Origin: Pseudomonas sp. QS1027
Lineage (GTDB): Bacteria; Pseudomonadota; Gammaproteobacteria; Pseudomonadales; Pseudomonadaceae
Assembly: GCF_002814235.1 (NCBI RefSeq)
Contig: NZ_PHSU01000014.1
Coordinates: 124,001-188,000 of the forward strand
Reading direction: 5' to 3'
Length of the DNA stretch: 64,000 nt
Part shown: piece by piece, positions 25,690 through 34,628 of the stretch
How the letters are laid out: each line of letters opens with the position of its first letter
Position numbering within the stretch: the first letter of the stretch is position 1
Position numbers and translations under genes: made by a program
Notes under the pieces: generated by a model
Told to the model about the DNA's origin: nothing
The model's input: the letters and a program-made list of their open reading frames with translations, nothing else
Databases searched by the model: none

Positions 25690-26862
25690 ATGTCCACCGA
25701 TACCACCGTACCCAATCCGACCCCTCGCGCACGTTCACGCCGTGGTTTGATCGCTCTTCTGTTGGGACTGGCGTTGCTGGTCGCCGTCGTGGTACTGGGC
25801 ATCAGCGTGCGGGCCAACGAGTCGCGGGAGCTGAAAACCTGGACCAACGCCCAGGCGCTGCCCAGCGTCAACCTGATCACCCCGGGCGTCCAGCCCCAGG
25901 GGCCGGTCCTCAATCTGCCAGGGCGGATGGAGGCGTATTCGCGGGCCTCGATCTTTGCCCGGGTCAACGGTTACCTCAAGTCCTGGAAAGTCGATATCGG
26001 CGCCCACGTCAAGGCCGGGCAATTGCTCGCCGAGATCGATACCCCCGAGCTCGACCAGCAACTCCTGCAGGCCCGTGCCAACCTGGCCTCGGCCCAGGCC
26101 AACGCAACGCTGGCGCAAACCACGGCCAAGCGCTGGCAGGCGATGCTGGCGTCCGATTCGGTGTCGCGCCAGGATGTCGATGAGCGCACCGGCGACCTGG
26201 CGGCGAAACTGGCCAACGTCAAATCGGCCCAGGCCAGTGTCGAACAGTTGGTCGCGACCAAGGGCTTCCAGCGCCTGACCGCACCCTTCGAAGGCGTGGT
26301 CACCGCGCGTTCCACCGATGTCGGCGCCCTGATCAGCGCCGGTGGCAGCGCCGGGCGGGAGTTGTTCGCCGTCTCGGATGTCAGCCGCCTGCGGGTCTAT
26401 GTGCAAGTGCCACAGACCTTCTCGCCACAGATCCGCATCGGCACCACGGCCCGGCTCACGGTGCCTGAGTATCGCAAGGAGTCGTTCAATGCGCGGGTGA
26501 TCGCCACGGCCGATGCGGTGACGGCGGCTTCCGGCAGCACCCTGGTGCAACTGCTGGTGGACAACCCGGGCGGTCGCCTGCTGCCGGGTGGTTATACCAG
26601 CGTGCAGTTCGACCTGCCGGTACAGGCCGATGTATTGCGCCTGCCCGCCAGTGCCCTGGTGTTCGACGAACACGGCATGCGGGTCGCGACCCTCGACAAG
26701 AACGATCACGTGCTGTTCAAGCCAGTCAGCATTTCCCGTGACTTTGGCGACACCGTGGAGATCGGCAGCGGCCTGGACGCCAGCGACCGGGTGATCGACA
26801 CGCCGCCCGATGGCCTCGGCGACAACGACGCGGTACGGGTGGAGGCCAAACCCCATGGCTAA
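25690..26862 (+). CDS. RND efflux membrane-fusion protein
   Basis: 390 residues from ATG 25690, one base after the pump stop codon. A single N-terminal membrane helix (RRGLIALLLGLALLVAVVVLGISV) anchors it. Lipoyl motif halves are 'RVNGYLKSWKVDIGAHVKAGQLLAEIDTPELD' and 'LTAPFEGVVTARSTDVGALISAG', flanking a coiled-coil hairpin (about 135-205). It links the pump to the outer-membrane channel. Confidence 0.93.
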   Translation: MSTDTTVPNPTPRARSRRGLIALLLGLALLVAVVVLGISVRANESRELKTWTNAQALPSVNLITPGVQPQGPVLNLPGRMEAYSRASIFARVNGYLKSWKVDIGAHVKAGQLLAEIDTPELDQQLLQARANLASAQANATLAQTTAKRWQAMLASDSVSRQDVDERTGDLAAKLANVKSAQASVEQLVATKGFQRLTAPFEGVVTARSTDVGALISAGGSAGRELFAVSDVSRLRVYVQVPQTFSPQIRIGTTARLTVPEYRKESFNARVIATADAVTAASGSTLVQLLVDNPGGRLLPGGYTSVQFDLPVQADVLRLPASALVFDEHGMRVATLDKNDHVLFKPVSISRDFGDTVEIGSGLDASDRVIDTPPDGLGDNDAVRVEAKPHG

Positions 26863-28342
26863 GCACAGCCTGCTGTGGCCTTCGAGCCTGTGCCTGATCG
26901 CCAGCCTTGGCCTGGGCGCCTGCTCGCTGGCGCCGGAACTGAAAGTCCCCAAGACCCCCGAGCCCGGGCAGTTCCATACCCAGGGCCCGTGGACAGTGGC
27001 GACGCCCGACGATCAGGCCAGCCGGGAAGGCTGGTGGCGGATCTACAAAGACCCGCAGCTGGATGCGATGCAGCAACAGTTGCTGAGCAACAACCCCGAC
27101 CTGAGCGCCGCGCTGGCCCATTATCTCCAGGCCCAGGGCTTTGTCGCCCAGGCCCGGTCCGGGTTGTTTCCCAAGATCGAGGCGATTGGCAGCGGCCAGC
27201 GCATACGCCAGTCGGACACGCGGCCGTTGCGCTCGGCCACCTCGCCGAATGTCTACGATTCGGCGACGCTGGGGGTCGAGGTGGACTATGAGGTCGATCT
27301 CTGGGGCCGGGTGCGTGACACGGTTGCGGCCGGTGTCAGCGAAGCCCAGGCGTCACAGGCCGACCTGGCCTCGGTACGCCTGAGCCTGCAGGCCCAGTTG
27401 ACGGACAATTACATCCACCTGCGCGGCCTCGACTGGCAGAACCAGTTGCTGAGCGAAACCCGCGATGCCTACACCAAGGCGCTGAGCCTGACCGAAGGGC
27501 TGCACGGTGGTGGGATCGTCTCTGGCCTGGACGTGGCGCGGGCCCGTACCCAGCTGTCCTCGGTCAAGTCGCAGTTGAGCCAGAACCGGGTCCAGCGGGC
27601 GCTGATCGAGCACGCGATTGCCGCGATGCTGGGTGAGTCGGCCTCGACCTATAGCATTGCCGCGAATACCGCGCCGATTGCCTTGCCCAATGTCCCCACG
27701 GGCCTGCCTTCGACGCTGTTGCAGCGACGTCCCGACATCGCTGCCGCCGAACGCCGGATCGCTGCCGCCAACTCCCGCATCGGCGTGGCCAAGGCCGCCT
27801 GGTTCCCGGCGATCACCCTGAGTGCCCAAGGGGGTTATCAGAGTGACGAGTTCGCCAACCTGCTGACGGCACCGAACCTGTTCTGGGTCATTGGCCCTTC
27901 GATGGTGGCGACCCTGTTCGACGGCGGTGCGCGTCAGGCCCAGGTGGACATCGCCAAGGCGGCCACCGATGAGGCGGCGGCCAAGTACCGCAGCGTGGTG
28001 CTCGGCGCCTTCGAGCAGGTCGAGAACAATCTCTCGACGATCGCCGGGCTCGACAACGCCCTGGTCGACCAGCGTGACGCCGCGGCGGCCGCGCAGTATT
28101 CCGAGGACCTGTCCCTGGCCCGCTATCGCCAGGGCGCCGTCGCTTACCTGGATGTGGTGACGGCGCAGGTCGCTTCGCTGGAAGCACGGCGTTCGGTGCT
28201 GGAATTGCAGACCCAGCAGTTGAGCGCCAATGTCGGCCTGATCAAGGCGCTGGGCGGCGGTTGGAACATCACGCAGTTGAACGGCAAGCCCGAGGTTGCA
28301 GTCAATCAGGCAGCAGCCGACAGCGCCGCGGCGCCCCATTGA
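26855..28342 (+). CDS. RND efflux outer-membrane lipoprotein (NodT family)
   Basis: 495 residues from ATG 26855, overlapping the MFP gene by eight bases. Lipobox LGAC gives lipidated Cys24. The OEP signature QRRPDIAAAERRIAAANSRIGVAKAAWFPAITL is present, as are two coiled-coil repeats. It is a second, independent outer-membrane factor, distinct from the one at 3152-4618. The last ~15 residues after GGGWN form an extra Ala-rich tail. Confidence 0.92.
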   Translation: MAKHSLLWPSSLCLIASLGLGACSLAPELKVPKTPEPGQFHTQGPWTVATPDDQASREGWWRIYKDPQLDAMQQQLLSNNPDLSAALAHYLQAQGFVAQARSGLFPKIEAIGSGQRIRQSDTRPLRSATSPNVYDSATLGVEVDYEVDLWGRVRDTVAAGVSEAQASQADLASVRLSLQAQLTDNYIHLRGLDWQNQLLSETRDAYTKALSLTEGLHGGGIVSGLDVARARTQLSSVKSQLSQNRVQRALIEHAIAAMLGESASTYSIAANTAPIALPNVPTGLPSTLLQRRPDIAAAERRIAAANSRIGVAKAAWFPAITLSAQGGYQSDEFANLLTAPNLFWVIGPSMVATLFDGGARQAQVDIAKAATDEAAAKYRSVVLGAFEQVENNLSTIAGLDNALVDQRDAAAAAQYSEDLSLARYRQGAVAYLDVVTAQVASLEARRSVLELQTQQLSANVGLIKALGGGWNITQLNGKPEVAVNQAAADSAAAPH

Positions 28343-28362
28343 ACCCAAGGAGTGTATCGAGC

Positions 28363-29241
28363 ATGACCAACTCATCGGAGTACCTGCCACCCAAGGTCTG
28401 GACCTGGCATACCGAGAACGGCGGGAAATTCGCCAATATCAACCGGCCGATTGCCGGTGCGACCCATGACCAGGACCTGCCGGTCGGGCGTCACCCGTTG
28501 CAGCTGTATTCCCTGGCCACACCCAACGGCCAGAAGGTCACTATTCTGCTGGAGGAACTGCTGGCCCTGGGTCACACGGGGGCGGAATACGACGCCTGGT
28601 TGATCCATATTGGCGAGGGTCAGCAGTTTGGCAGTGGTTTTGTCAGTGTGAATCCGAACTCGAAGATTCCGGCGCTGATGGATTACAGCGGTGCGAAACC
28701 GATCCGGATCTTCGAGTCGGGGGCCATCTTGCAGTACCTCGCCGAGAAGTTCGGCGCGTTCCTGCCCACCGAACCGGCGGCCCGTGCTGAATGCCTGTCC
28801 TGGCTGTTCTGGCAGATGGGCAGCGCGCCTTACCTGGGCGGTGGCTTTGGGCATTTCTATGCTTATGCGCCGACCAAGATCGAATACGCGATCGACCGTT
28901 TTGCGATGGAAACCAAGCGCCAGCTCGATGTCCTCGACAAGCAACTGGCGGTCAGCGAATACATCGCGGGCAGCGAGTACAGCATCGCTGACATCGCGAT
29001 CTGGCCCTGGTACGGCGGTCTGGTGAAAGGTCGCCTTTACGAGGCGGCGGAGTTTCTTTCGGTACAGGACTACCCGCATGTCCAGCGTTGGGCCGATGCC
29101 ATCGACGCACGTCCCGCCGTGCAGCGTGGGCGAATGGTCAACCGGGTGTCCGGGGAACTCTCCGGCCAGCTGCGCGAGCGTCACGATGCCAGCGATTTCG
29201 CTACCCGTACCCAGGACAAGCTGGCCGTTGCGAGTGAGTAA
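28363..29241 (+). CDS. yghU: YghU-like glutathione transferase / disulfide-bond oxidoreductase
   Basis: 292 residues, matching E. coli YghU nearly throughout: YLPPKVWTWHTENGGKFANINRPIAGATHDQDLPVGRHPLQLYSLATPNGQKVTILLEELLALG, then VNPNSKIPALMDYSG, LFWQMGSAPYLGGGFGHFYAYAP and the tail RHDASDF. These Nu-class enzymes bind two glutathiones and show disulphide-reductase and peroxidase activity. It follows the RND genes by 20 bases and probably belongs to the same operon, suggesting that the operon answers electrophile or oxidant stress. Confidence 0.93.
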   Translation: MTNSSEYLPPKVWTWHTENGGKFANINRPIAGATHDQDLPVGRHPLQLYSLATPNGQKVTILLEELLALGHTGAEYDAWLIHIGEGQQFGSGFVSVNPNSKIPALMDYSGAKPIRIFESGAILQYLAEKFGAFLPTEPAARAECLSWLFWQMGSAPYLGGGFGHFYAYAPTKIEYAIDRFAMETKRQLDVLDKQLAVSEYIAGSEYSIADIAIWPWYGGLVKGRLYEAAEFLSVQDYPHVQRWADAIDARPAVQRGRMVNRVSGELSGQLRERHDASDFATRTQDKLAVASE

Positions 29242-29323
29242 GCCGGTCGATAACGGCGTCTGCGCAAGATGACGAGGCTGCGTGCGGTGGCTGCCGGGGT
29301 AAGGGCGTGACAAGCTGGGGAGC

Positions 29324-29350
29324 GCTTATTATAATTTGATTATCATAAGC
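29324..29350. promoter_or_regulatory. 27-bp near-perfect AT-rich palindrome
   Basis: GCTTAT...ATAAGC with inner ATAAT-TTG-ATTAT: all positions pair except one (T29330/C29344). It ends 23 bases before the ATG of the ribbon-helix-helix gene. It could be an autoregulatory operator. A resemblance to the Fur box is only partial. Confidence 0.45.
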
Positions 29351-29373
29351 TGCTTCAGAGTGTCGACCCCTCC

Positions 29374-29559
29374 ATGGAAAGCAAGACCGCACGCTTGACC
29401 GTACTCATTGACCCGGTCAAGAAAAAGGCCCTTGAGGAGCTTTGCGCTGCTCAGGACCTGACGCCGTCCCAGGTGGTTCGCCAGCTGATTCGCGACTACC
29501 TGGAAACCCACGGTGTTTCCTATTCGACCCAAAGCAAGGCGGCCGGCAAGGGGCAGTGA
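29374..29559 (+). CDS. Ribbon-helix-helix (CopG/Arc-type) DNA-binding protein
   Basis: 61 residues. The beta-strand RLTVLIDPVKKKALEELCAAQDLTPSQVVRQLIRDYLE has the strand-helix-helix pattern of MetJ/Arc/CopG proteins, which bind DNA as dimers or tetramers. No toxin gene follows; the next gene is convergent. The palindrome just upstream is a candidate self-operator, so it may be a solitary regulator. Confidence 0.8.
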   Translation: MESKTARLTVLIDPVKKKALEELCAAQDLTPSQVVRQLIRDYLETHGVSYSTQSKAAGKGQ

Positions 29560-29574
29560 CGCAACCGTCCGGCG

Positions 29575-29600
29575 CCGGGCAGTCAGCTTCTACTGCCCGG
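29575..29600. terminator. Hairpin at convergent RHH / SulP gene ends
   Basis: CCGGGCAGT (29575-29583) pairs perfectly with ACTGCCCGG (29592-29600) around eight bases. The right arm covers the stop codon of the SulP gene. A T-run is missing, so efficiency is unclear. Confidence 0.45.
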
Positions 29601-31212
29601 GTTCGCCGGCCGCATTCAGTGCCGACTGGAAGTCGGCATGGTAATGCCCAGGCCCCAGTGCCTGGAGTATCCCGGCCTTGCGCAGCTTGCCGAGGACTTT
29701 CTCGTTGGCCTCGCACAGCTTCACGACAATGCTGCGGTTGTGTAGCTGCTCGATGACTTCGAGCAGGGTCTGCAGGCCTGTGATGTCCATGAACGGCACA
29801 TGATTCAGGCGGATGATCAGGGTCCCGGGATCGGTGTGGGTCTGTGCCAGCACCCGTTCGAAGGTTTCCGCCGCCCCGAAGAACAGCGGTCCCTCGATGC
29901 CATACACCAGGACATTCGGCGGCAATTCGACCTCCAGTTCCTTGCCGAGCATTTTCTGCACGGCTACCGAAGACGCCATCCGCCGCATGAATTGCAGCAT
30001 GGCGAGAATGACGCCGATATTCACGGCAATGGTCAGGTCGCTGAAGACCGTCAGCAGGAAGGTGATCAGCAATATCGCGATATCGGCCCGCGGTGCCCGC
30101 TGGAGCATGCGCTTGAAGTGTTTCAGCTCGCTCATGTTGTAGGCCACGACAAACAGGATGGCCGCGAGGGCGCACAGCGGGATATTCGAAGCCAATGGCG
30201 CCAGGAAAGAAATCAGCAGCACCAGGGTGAGTGCATGCACCAGGCCGGCGAGGGGGCTGTTGCCGCCGTTGCGGATATTGGTCGCCGTACGGGCGATGGC
30301 GCCGGTCGCGGCAAAGCCGCCGAACAAGGGGCTGAACAGGTTGGCGATGCCCTGGCCGATCAACTCCTGGTTGGAGTCATGCCGGGTGCCGGCCATGCCA
30401 TCGGCCACCACGGCCGACAGCAATGACTCGATGGCGCCCAGCATGGCGATGGCGAACGCAGGGCCGATCAATTCGATGATCCGCGGCAGGGTCACTTCCG
30501 GCAGGCTCAAGGTCGGCAGCCCCTGGGGGATCCCGCCGAAGGCACTGCCGATCGTGGCCACCCCGGGAAACTGGAAAATCGACTGTATGACCGTGGCGAC
30601 GACCATCGCGATCAACGGCCCGGGCACGCGTTTCATGCCGGGGAGCCTGGGCGTGAGCACCACCAGCAGCAGGCTCAGGAGCGCCAGCAGGGTTGTCGCC
30701 AGGTGAAGATGCGGCAGCGCTTGAAGCAACTGCCAGAGCTGTTCATGGAAATGACCAGCGGCGACTTTCGGCAGGCCGAAGAAATCTTTCCATTGCCCCA
30801 CCCAGATGATCACGCCGATGCCGGCGGTGAACCCGACGATCACCGGGTCGGGGATGAACTTGATCACCGAGCCCAGCCGGGTGACGCCGAGCAGCAGCAG
30901 GATCGCCCCGGCCATGAACGTCGCTATCTGCAGGCCGTCAATGCCGTAGCGGGCGCTGATGCTGGCCAGGATCACGATAAAGGCGCCGGTGGGGCCGGCG
31001 ATCTGCACCCGGCTGCCGCCGAACAAGGACACCAGCAGGCCGCCGACAATCGCGGTGTAGATGCCTTGTTCGGGCTTGACCCCCGAGGCGATAGCAAAGG
31101 CCATGGACAAGGGCAGCGCGACGATCCCCACGATAACGCCCGCGACCAGGTTGCGAGACCAGTGTTTGCGCCCAAACAGCCCGGATTTCCACGCTTCCCG
31201 TATCGCGATCAT
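29590..31212 (-). CDS. SulP/SLC26-family anion transporter with STAS domain
   Basis: 540 residues. The membrane part carries the family signature 'RNLVAGVIVGIVALPLSMAFAIASGVKPEQGIYTAIVGGLLVSLFGGSRVQIAGPTGAFIVILA'. The cytoplasmic STAS domain starts near 430 and contains MDITGLQTLLEVIEQL. Substrates in the family include sulfate, bicarbonate and dicarboxylates; this one cannot be told. It is monocistronic, converging on the RHH gene. Confidence 0.93.
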   Translation of the reverse strand: MIAIREAWKSGLFGRKHWSRNLVAGVIVGIVALPLSMAFAIASGVKPEQGIYTAIVGGLLVSLFGGSRVQIAGPTGAFIVILASISARYGIDGLQIATFMAGAILLLLGVTRLGSVIKFIPDPVIVGFTAGIGVIIWVGQWKDFFGLPKVAAGHFHEQLWQLLQALPHLHLATTLLALLSLLLVVLTPRLPGMKRVPGPLIAMVVATVIQSIFQFPGVATIGSAFGGIPQGLPTLSLPEVTLPRIIELIGPAFAIAMLGAIESLLSAVVADGMAGTRHDSNQELIGQGIANLFSPLFGGFAATGAIARTATNIRNGGNSPLAGLVHALTLVLLISFLAPLASNIPLCALAAILFVVAYNMSELKHFKRMLQRAPRADIAILLITFLLTVFSDLTIAVNIGVILAMLQFMRRMASSVAVQKMLGKELEVELPPNVLVYGIEGPLFFGAAETFERVLAQTHTDPGTLIIRLNHVPFMDITGLQTLLEVIEQLHNRSIVVKLCEANEKVLGKLRKAGILQALGPGHYHADFQSALNAAGEPGQ

Positions 31213-31281
31213 GCTGCTTGCTCCATGGAGTCATGTGTATGACATTACCATGCGATGATCATTAAAGTGTAATAAGTCGCC

Positions 31282-31593
31282 TCAACTGGATCGGTGGTGG
31301 GTCGGTGTCGTGGACCCTCCTGCCGATCCGCGGGAGTGGCCGAAAAGCAGCCGCAGCCAGGGTGGCAGATGGAAGGCGCCCATGATCAGGTACATCGTGA
31401 CCATGCCATCGAGGGCAAAGGCTCCCGACATCGATGAACAGATCATCTGCGTGCCGGGGCTGAAGGCCGTGAGCAACGCCATGCCGGCGAAGGTTGGCGC
31501 GGCGGCCAGGCACAGCCAGTCGGCAATGCCCAGCGCATTGCCGGTTGGCGCTCCTGTCGAATGGTTTTCCTCGGTTCGATTGGACAAGAGCAT
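31282..31593 (-). CDS. Small membrane protein with two predicted helices
   Basis: 103 residues from ATG 31593, with AGGAG before it. Two hydrophobic segments, about 24-45 (WLCLAAAPTFAGMALLTAFS) and 55-80 (MSGAFALDGMVTMYLIMGAFHLPPWL), suggest a hairpin in the inner membrane. It begins five bases after the DUF899 stop, so the two are co-transcribed. Function unknown. Confidence 0.7.
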   Translation of the reverse strand: MLLSNRTEENHSTGAPTGNALGIADWLCLAAAPTFAGMALLTAFSPGTQMICSSMSGAFALDGMVTMYLIMGAFHLPPWLRLLFGHSRGSAGGSTTPTHHRSS

Positions 31594-31598
31594 GCTGT

Positions 31599-32396
31599 TT
31601 ACTCCTGGCCGTATTCGTCGTGGCGGCGCCACCAGATACCCTGTTCATTGCGGCCCTTGGGCGCGCGGTCGAGCCACTGGTACATGCCCCAGACACTGTC
31701 CAGCCCGCGGGCATAGCTGGAGTAGGTGTGGTAGATCTCGCCCTCCTCAAGCACGAAGGCGCTGAGACCAGGCCGGTCGCGGGTGAAGGTGGCAATGTCG
31801 GTGCCGGTGGTGGCGGCGATCCGGGCAACCGGGCTTTCGCTGCCCTGTGGCGGTCTTTCCTGGACGCCCTGGCCTTTCTGGGCAACCGCCAAAGGCGCCT
31901 CACGCAGATAGTTATAGACGATGTCGCCTTCGCGCTGCTGCTCCTCGCTGAACCAGACGTTGAAGTCACTGTTGAAATCGCTGTCGAACGAGCTGGCCCA
32001 GTCGAAGCTCCAGCCCATGCGCTGTTTGAACGCCTGCAACTTGGCCAGCGGTGCCCGCGAGATGGCGGTAAAGGCGACGTCATGGTGCTCGAGATGGACG
32101 ACGACACCATTGAAGCCATCGGCGATCGACGAGCAGGATGGGCAGCCGGCGCTGTAGTCAGGCCCGAACATGAAGTGATAGACCAGCAACTGTGAGCGGC
32201 CTTTGAACAGATCCAGTAGTGAGACGCTGCCGGCGGGGGTGTCGAAACGGTAGGCCTTGTCGACCCGCACCCAGGGCAGTGCCTGGCGCTGTTGGGCCAG
32301 GGCGTCGCCGCGCCGGGTCAGCTCCTTTTCCTCGGCCAGCAGGTCGAGTCGTGCCGCCAGCCATTTTTCGCGTGTGCCAATCTTCTGTGTGGTCAT
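31599..32396 (-). CDS. DUF899 thioredoxin-like protein
   Basis: 265 residues. Family landmarks are KWLAARLDLLAEEKELTRRGDALAQQRQALPWVRVDKAYRFDTPAGSVSLLDLFKGRSQLLVYHFMFGP and a CPSC motif (Cys85-Cys88) in 'AGCPSCSSIADGF', the place of the thioredoxin CxxC. The C-terminal half has 'DRPGLSAFVLEEGEIYHTYSSYARGLD'. The family is thioredoxin-fold but has no firmly assigned substrate. It is divergent from the helix-turn-helix gene at 32513. Confidence 0.88.
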   Translation of the reverse strand: MTTQKIGTREKWLAARLDLLAEEKELTRRGDALAQQRQALPWVRVDKAYRFDTPAGSVSLLDLFKGRSQLLVYHFMFGPDYSAGCPSCSSIADGFNGVVVHLEHHDVAFTAISRAPLAKLQAFKQRMGWSFDWASSFDSDFNSDFNVWFSEEQQREGDIVYNYLREAPLAVAQKGQGVQERPPQGSESPVARIAATTGTDIATFTRDRPGLSAFVLEEGEIYHTYSSYARGLDSVWGMYQWLDRAPKGRNEQGIWWRRHDEYGQE

Positions 32397-32512
32397 CAGG
32401 GTTCTCCATTTGCCAGTGCTCGTCGTACCATCGGTTGTGCGAGCGGTTACCGGGTGGTCGTGAACAGACTAGGACGGGCCAGGAAGAGGGTGGGAGTGAC
32501 AAGTATGACGGG

Positions 32513-33739
32513 ATGCCCATGGACGCGATGATCAGCGCTGCGGCGCGGTTGCTCGCCACCGGGGATGTCCTCGGTGCCTTGAAGCGGGTGGCCCTGCGCG
32601 ATGATGGGCCTGGGCTTGCGTTGCGCGGTATTGCCATGGCGCAGTTGGGTGACCTGGTTCGCGCAAGGGCTTTGCTCAAGCTGGCCGCCCGTGCCTTCGG
32701 GCCGCAAGAGGCAGTGGCGAGGGCGCGCTGCATCGTCGCCGAAGCCGAGATCGCGCTGGTCTCCCGCGATCTGGCCTGGCCGGTCAAGGCACTCGCCGAC
32801 GCGCGGGCAGTTCTCGAAGCCCATGGCGATCGCTTGAATGCCGCCCATGCACGCCACCTCGAAGTCCGGCGCCTGCTGTTGACCGGTCATCTTGACCAGG
32901 CCGAACGTCTGCTCGCCGAGCTTGAGCCGATATGGCTGGCACCGCCCTTGAGGGCTGCTTACGAGTTGGTCAGCGCCGGGATCGCTATTCGGCGCCTGCG
33001 CACGGGGGCGGCGCGCGGCGCATTGCAGCGGGCGGAAAATGCCGCGCATGAGTCGGGTATTGGTGCACTCGGCGCTGAAGTCGAAAGCGCCTCTCAGGTG
33101 CTGAACAGACCGGCGGCACGTCTGATTGCACGGGGCGAGGAGCGCCTTCTGCTGCTGGAGGACGTCGAGAAACTGTTTGCCTCGAAGGCGCTGGTGGTGG
33201 ATGCCTGCCGCTACACGGTGTGTGAAGGCAACACGCAGGTATTGCTGACGAGGCGACCGGTCTTGTTCACGCTGCTGCGCACCCTTGCCGAGAGTTGGCC
33301 GGGCGCGGTCTCACGGCATGCGCTGATCGCCCGGGCATTTCGCGGCAAGGAGGCCGATGAATCGCACCGGGTCAGGCTGCGGGTCGAAATCGGACGGCTG
33401 CGGGGTGAGATTCGCGGATTGGCGCAGGTCAGGGCGACCGGGGAGGGCTTTGTGCTGATGCCGCGCCAGGCCCATGAGGTGGTCATCCTGGCGCCTCCCG
33501 TCGAGGAGCGGCATGGCTCGCTGCTGGCCCTTTTGGCCGATGGCGAGTCGTGGTCGAGTTCGGCCCTGGCGATTGCGTTGGGCAGCAGCCCACGCACCGT
33601 GCAGCGGGCGCTCGATGCCCTGGCGGCGACAGGCAAGGTGCAGGCTTTCGGCCGTGGGCCGGCCTGCCGCTGGACGCTCCCGTCGGTGCCGGGCTTCCCG
33701 TCAACCTTGTTACTCCCTGGTCCGCCGGGCAGCGGCTAG
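32513..33739 (+). CDS. Large helix-turn-helix regulatory protein
   Basis: 408 residues from ATG 32513 (ATG 32519 is equally possible; no strong ribosome site). Residues 1-200 are an Ala/Leu/Arg-rich alpha-helical repeat region resembling TPRs (ALRGIAMAQLGDLVRARALLKLAARAFGPQEAVARARCIVAEAEIALV). Then comes an OmpR-like wing region (about 235-310) and a C-terminal helix-turn-helix at about 345-385 (SSSALAIALGSSPRTVQRALDALAATGKVQAFG). It is divergent from the DUF899 pair and probably controls it. Confidence 0.7.
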   Translation: MPMDAMISAAARLLATGDVLGALKRVALRDDGPGLALRGIAMAQLGDLVRARALLKLAARAFGPQEAVARARCIVAEAEIALVSRDLAWPVKALADARAVLEAHGDRLNAAHARHLEVRRLLLTGHLDQAERLLAELEPIWLAPPLRAAYELVSAGIAIRRLRTGAARGALQRAENAAHESGIGALGAEVESASQVLNRPAARLIARGEERLLLLEDVEKLFASKALVVDACRYTVCEGNTQVLLTRRPVLFTLLRTLAESWPGAVSRHALIARAFRGKEADESHRVRLRVEIGRLRGEIRGLAQVRATGEGFVLMPRQAHEVVILAPPVEERHGSLLALLADGESWSSSALAIALGSSPRTVQRALDALAATGKVQAFGRGPACRWTLPSVPGFPSTLLLPGPPGSG

Positions 33740-33748
33740 ACTGAGTTG

Positions 33749-34381
33749 ATGAAAAACTCTCAAGCTGAAATTCTTCGTGAATACGGGCCTTTTCCAGGGG
33801 CCGACTCGGTGGCGGGCGTGACTTATGACGGCCAGCACGTCTGGTTTGCCTCGGGTGACAAGCTCAACGCCCTTGACCCGGAAAGCGGGGTGGTGGTGCG
33901 TTCGATCGATGTCGCCGCGCAGGCCGGAACCGCCTTTGACGGTCGATACCTGTTCCAGATTGCCGAGGGTCGGATCCGCAAGATCGATCCGAGGAACGGT
34001 GAGGTGCTTTCGAGCATACCGGCCCCCGGCGATGGCGGTGACTCCGGGCTGGCATGGGCCGAAGGTTCGCTCTGGGTAGGGCAGCATCGCGGGCGCAGGA
34101 TCCATCAGATCGATCCCGAAACCGGAGCGGTCCTGCGGATTATCGAGTCGAAGCGCTTCGTCACGGGGGTGACCTGGGTCGACGGTGAGCTTTGGCACGG
34201 CACCTGGGAGAACGACAAGAGTGATGTTCGACGGGTGAATCCGCAAACAGGCGCATTGCTGGAGCGAATCGATATGCCGGCTGGCGTGGGTGTGTCGGGG
34301 CTTGAGTCCGATGGCCGGGACCGGTTTTTTTGTGGCGGTGGGAATAGCGGCAAGATCCGGGTGGTCCGTCGACCAGGATAA
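33749..34381 (+). CDS. Beta-propeller repeat protein
   Basis: 210 residues from ATG 33749. It is built of about five blades of roughly 40 residues with a repeated pattern of 'DG.. .W.. .... I..IDP.TG.VL..I' (VWFASGDKLNALDPESGVVVRSI; LWVGQHRGRRIHQIDPETGAVLRII; LWHGTWENDKSDVRRVNPQTGALLERI). This recalls the glutamine-cyclotransferase/Vgb-like propellers but is shorter. No signal peptide. It follows the regulator by nine bases, so it may be co-transcribed with it. Confidence 0.75.
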   Translation: MKNSQAEILREYGPFPGADSVAGVTYDGQHVWFASGDKLNALDPESGVVVRSIDVAAQAGTAFDGRYLFQIAEGRIRKIDPRNGEVLSSIPAPGDGGDSGLAWAEGSLWVGQHRGRRIHQIDPETGAVLRIIESKRFVTGVTWVDGELWHGTWENDKSDVRRVNPQTGALLERIDMPAGVGVSGLESDGRDRFFCGGGNSGKIRVVRRPG

Positions 34382-34387
34382 GCAGTA

Positions 34388-34442
34388 GGACCTGCGGCGC
34401 CTATCCAGACGCCATCGCCAGCAAGCCGGCTCCTACAGGTCC
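34388..34442. repeat. REP element in intergenic space
   Basis: ATCGCCAGCAAGCCGGCTCC and TACAGGT (34414-34440) match the arm found at 58868-58892. A weak mate lies on the left: GGACCTG (34388-34394) pairs with CAGGTCC (34436-34442). It sits in the 247-base gap before the MFS gene, which otherwise shows nothing recognisable. Confidence 0.7.
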
Positions 34443-34628
34443 GTGCATCAACGCAAACTATCACGATTGCCACCGATCCCTTGTCGGCGCTGGCTTGTCG
34501 GAACACCGCAGCGCAGCGATGAGGCCCCAAAAAACGTACAAGCTTTTCTATCTTTACTCCGCTATTTCCCTAGCTAATCGTGCGCCGGGCAGTGCTAAAA
34601 AGCACACTGAACACTGCCTGGAAAAATC

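Noticed and set aside
29324..29350. Fur box before the ribbon-helix-helix gene
   Set aside because: Only part of the Fur consensus is matched; the palindrome is better read as an operator for the RHH protein itself.
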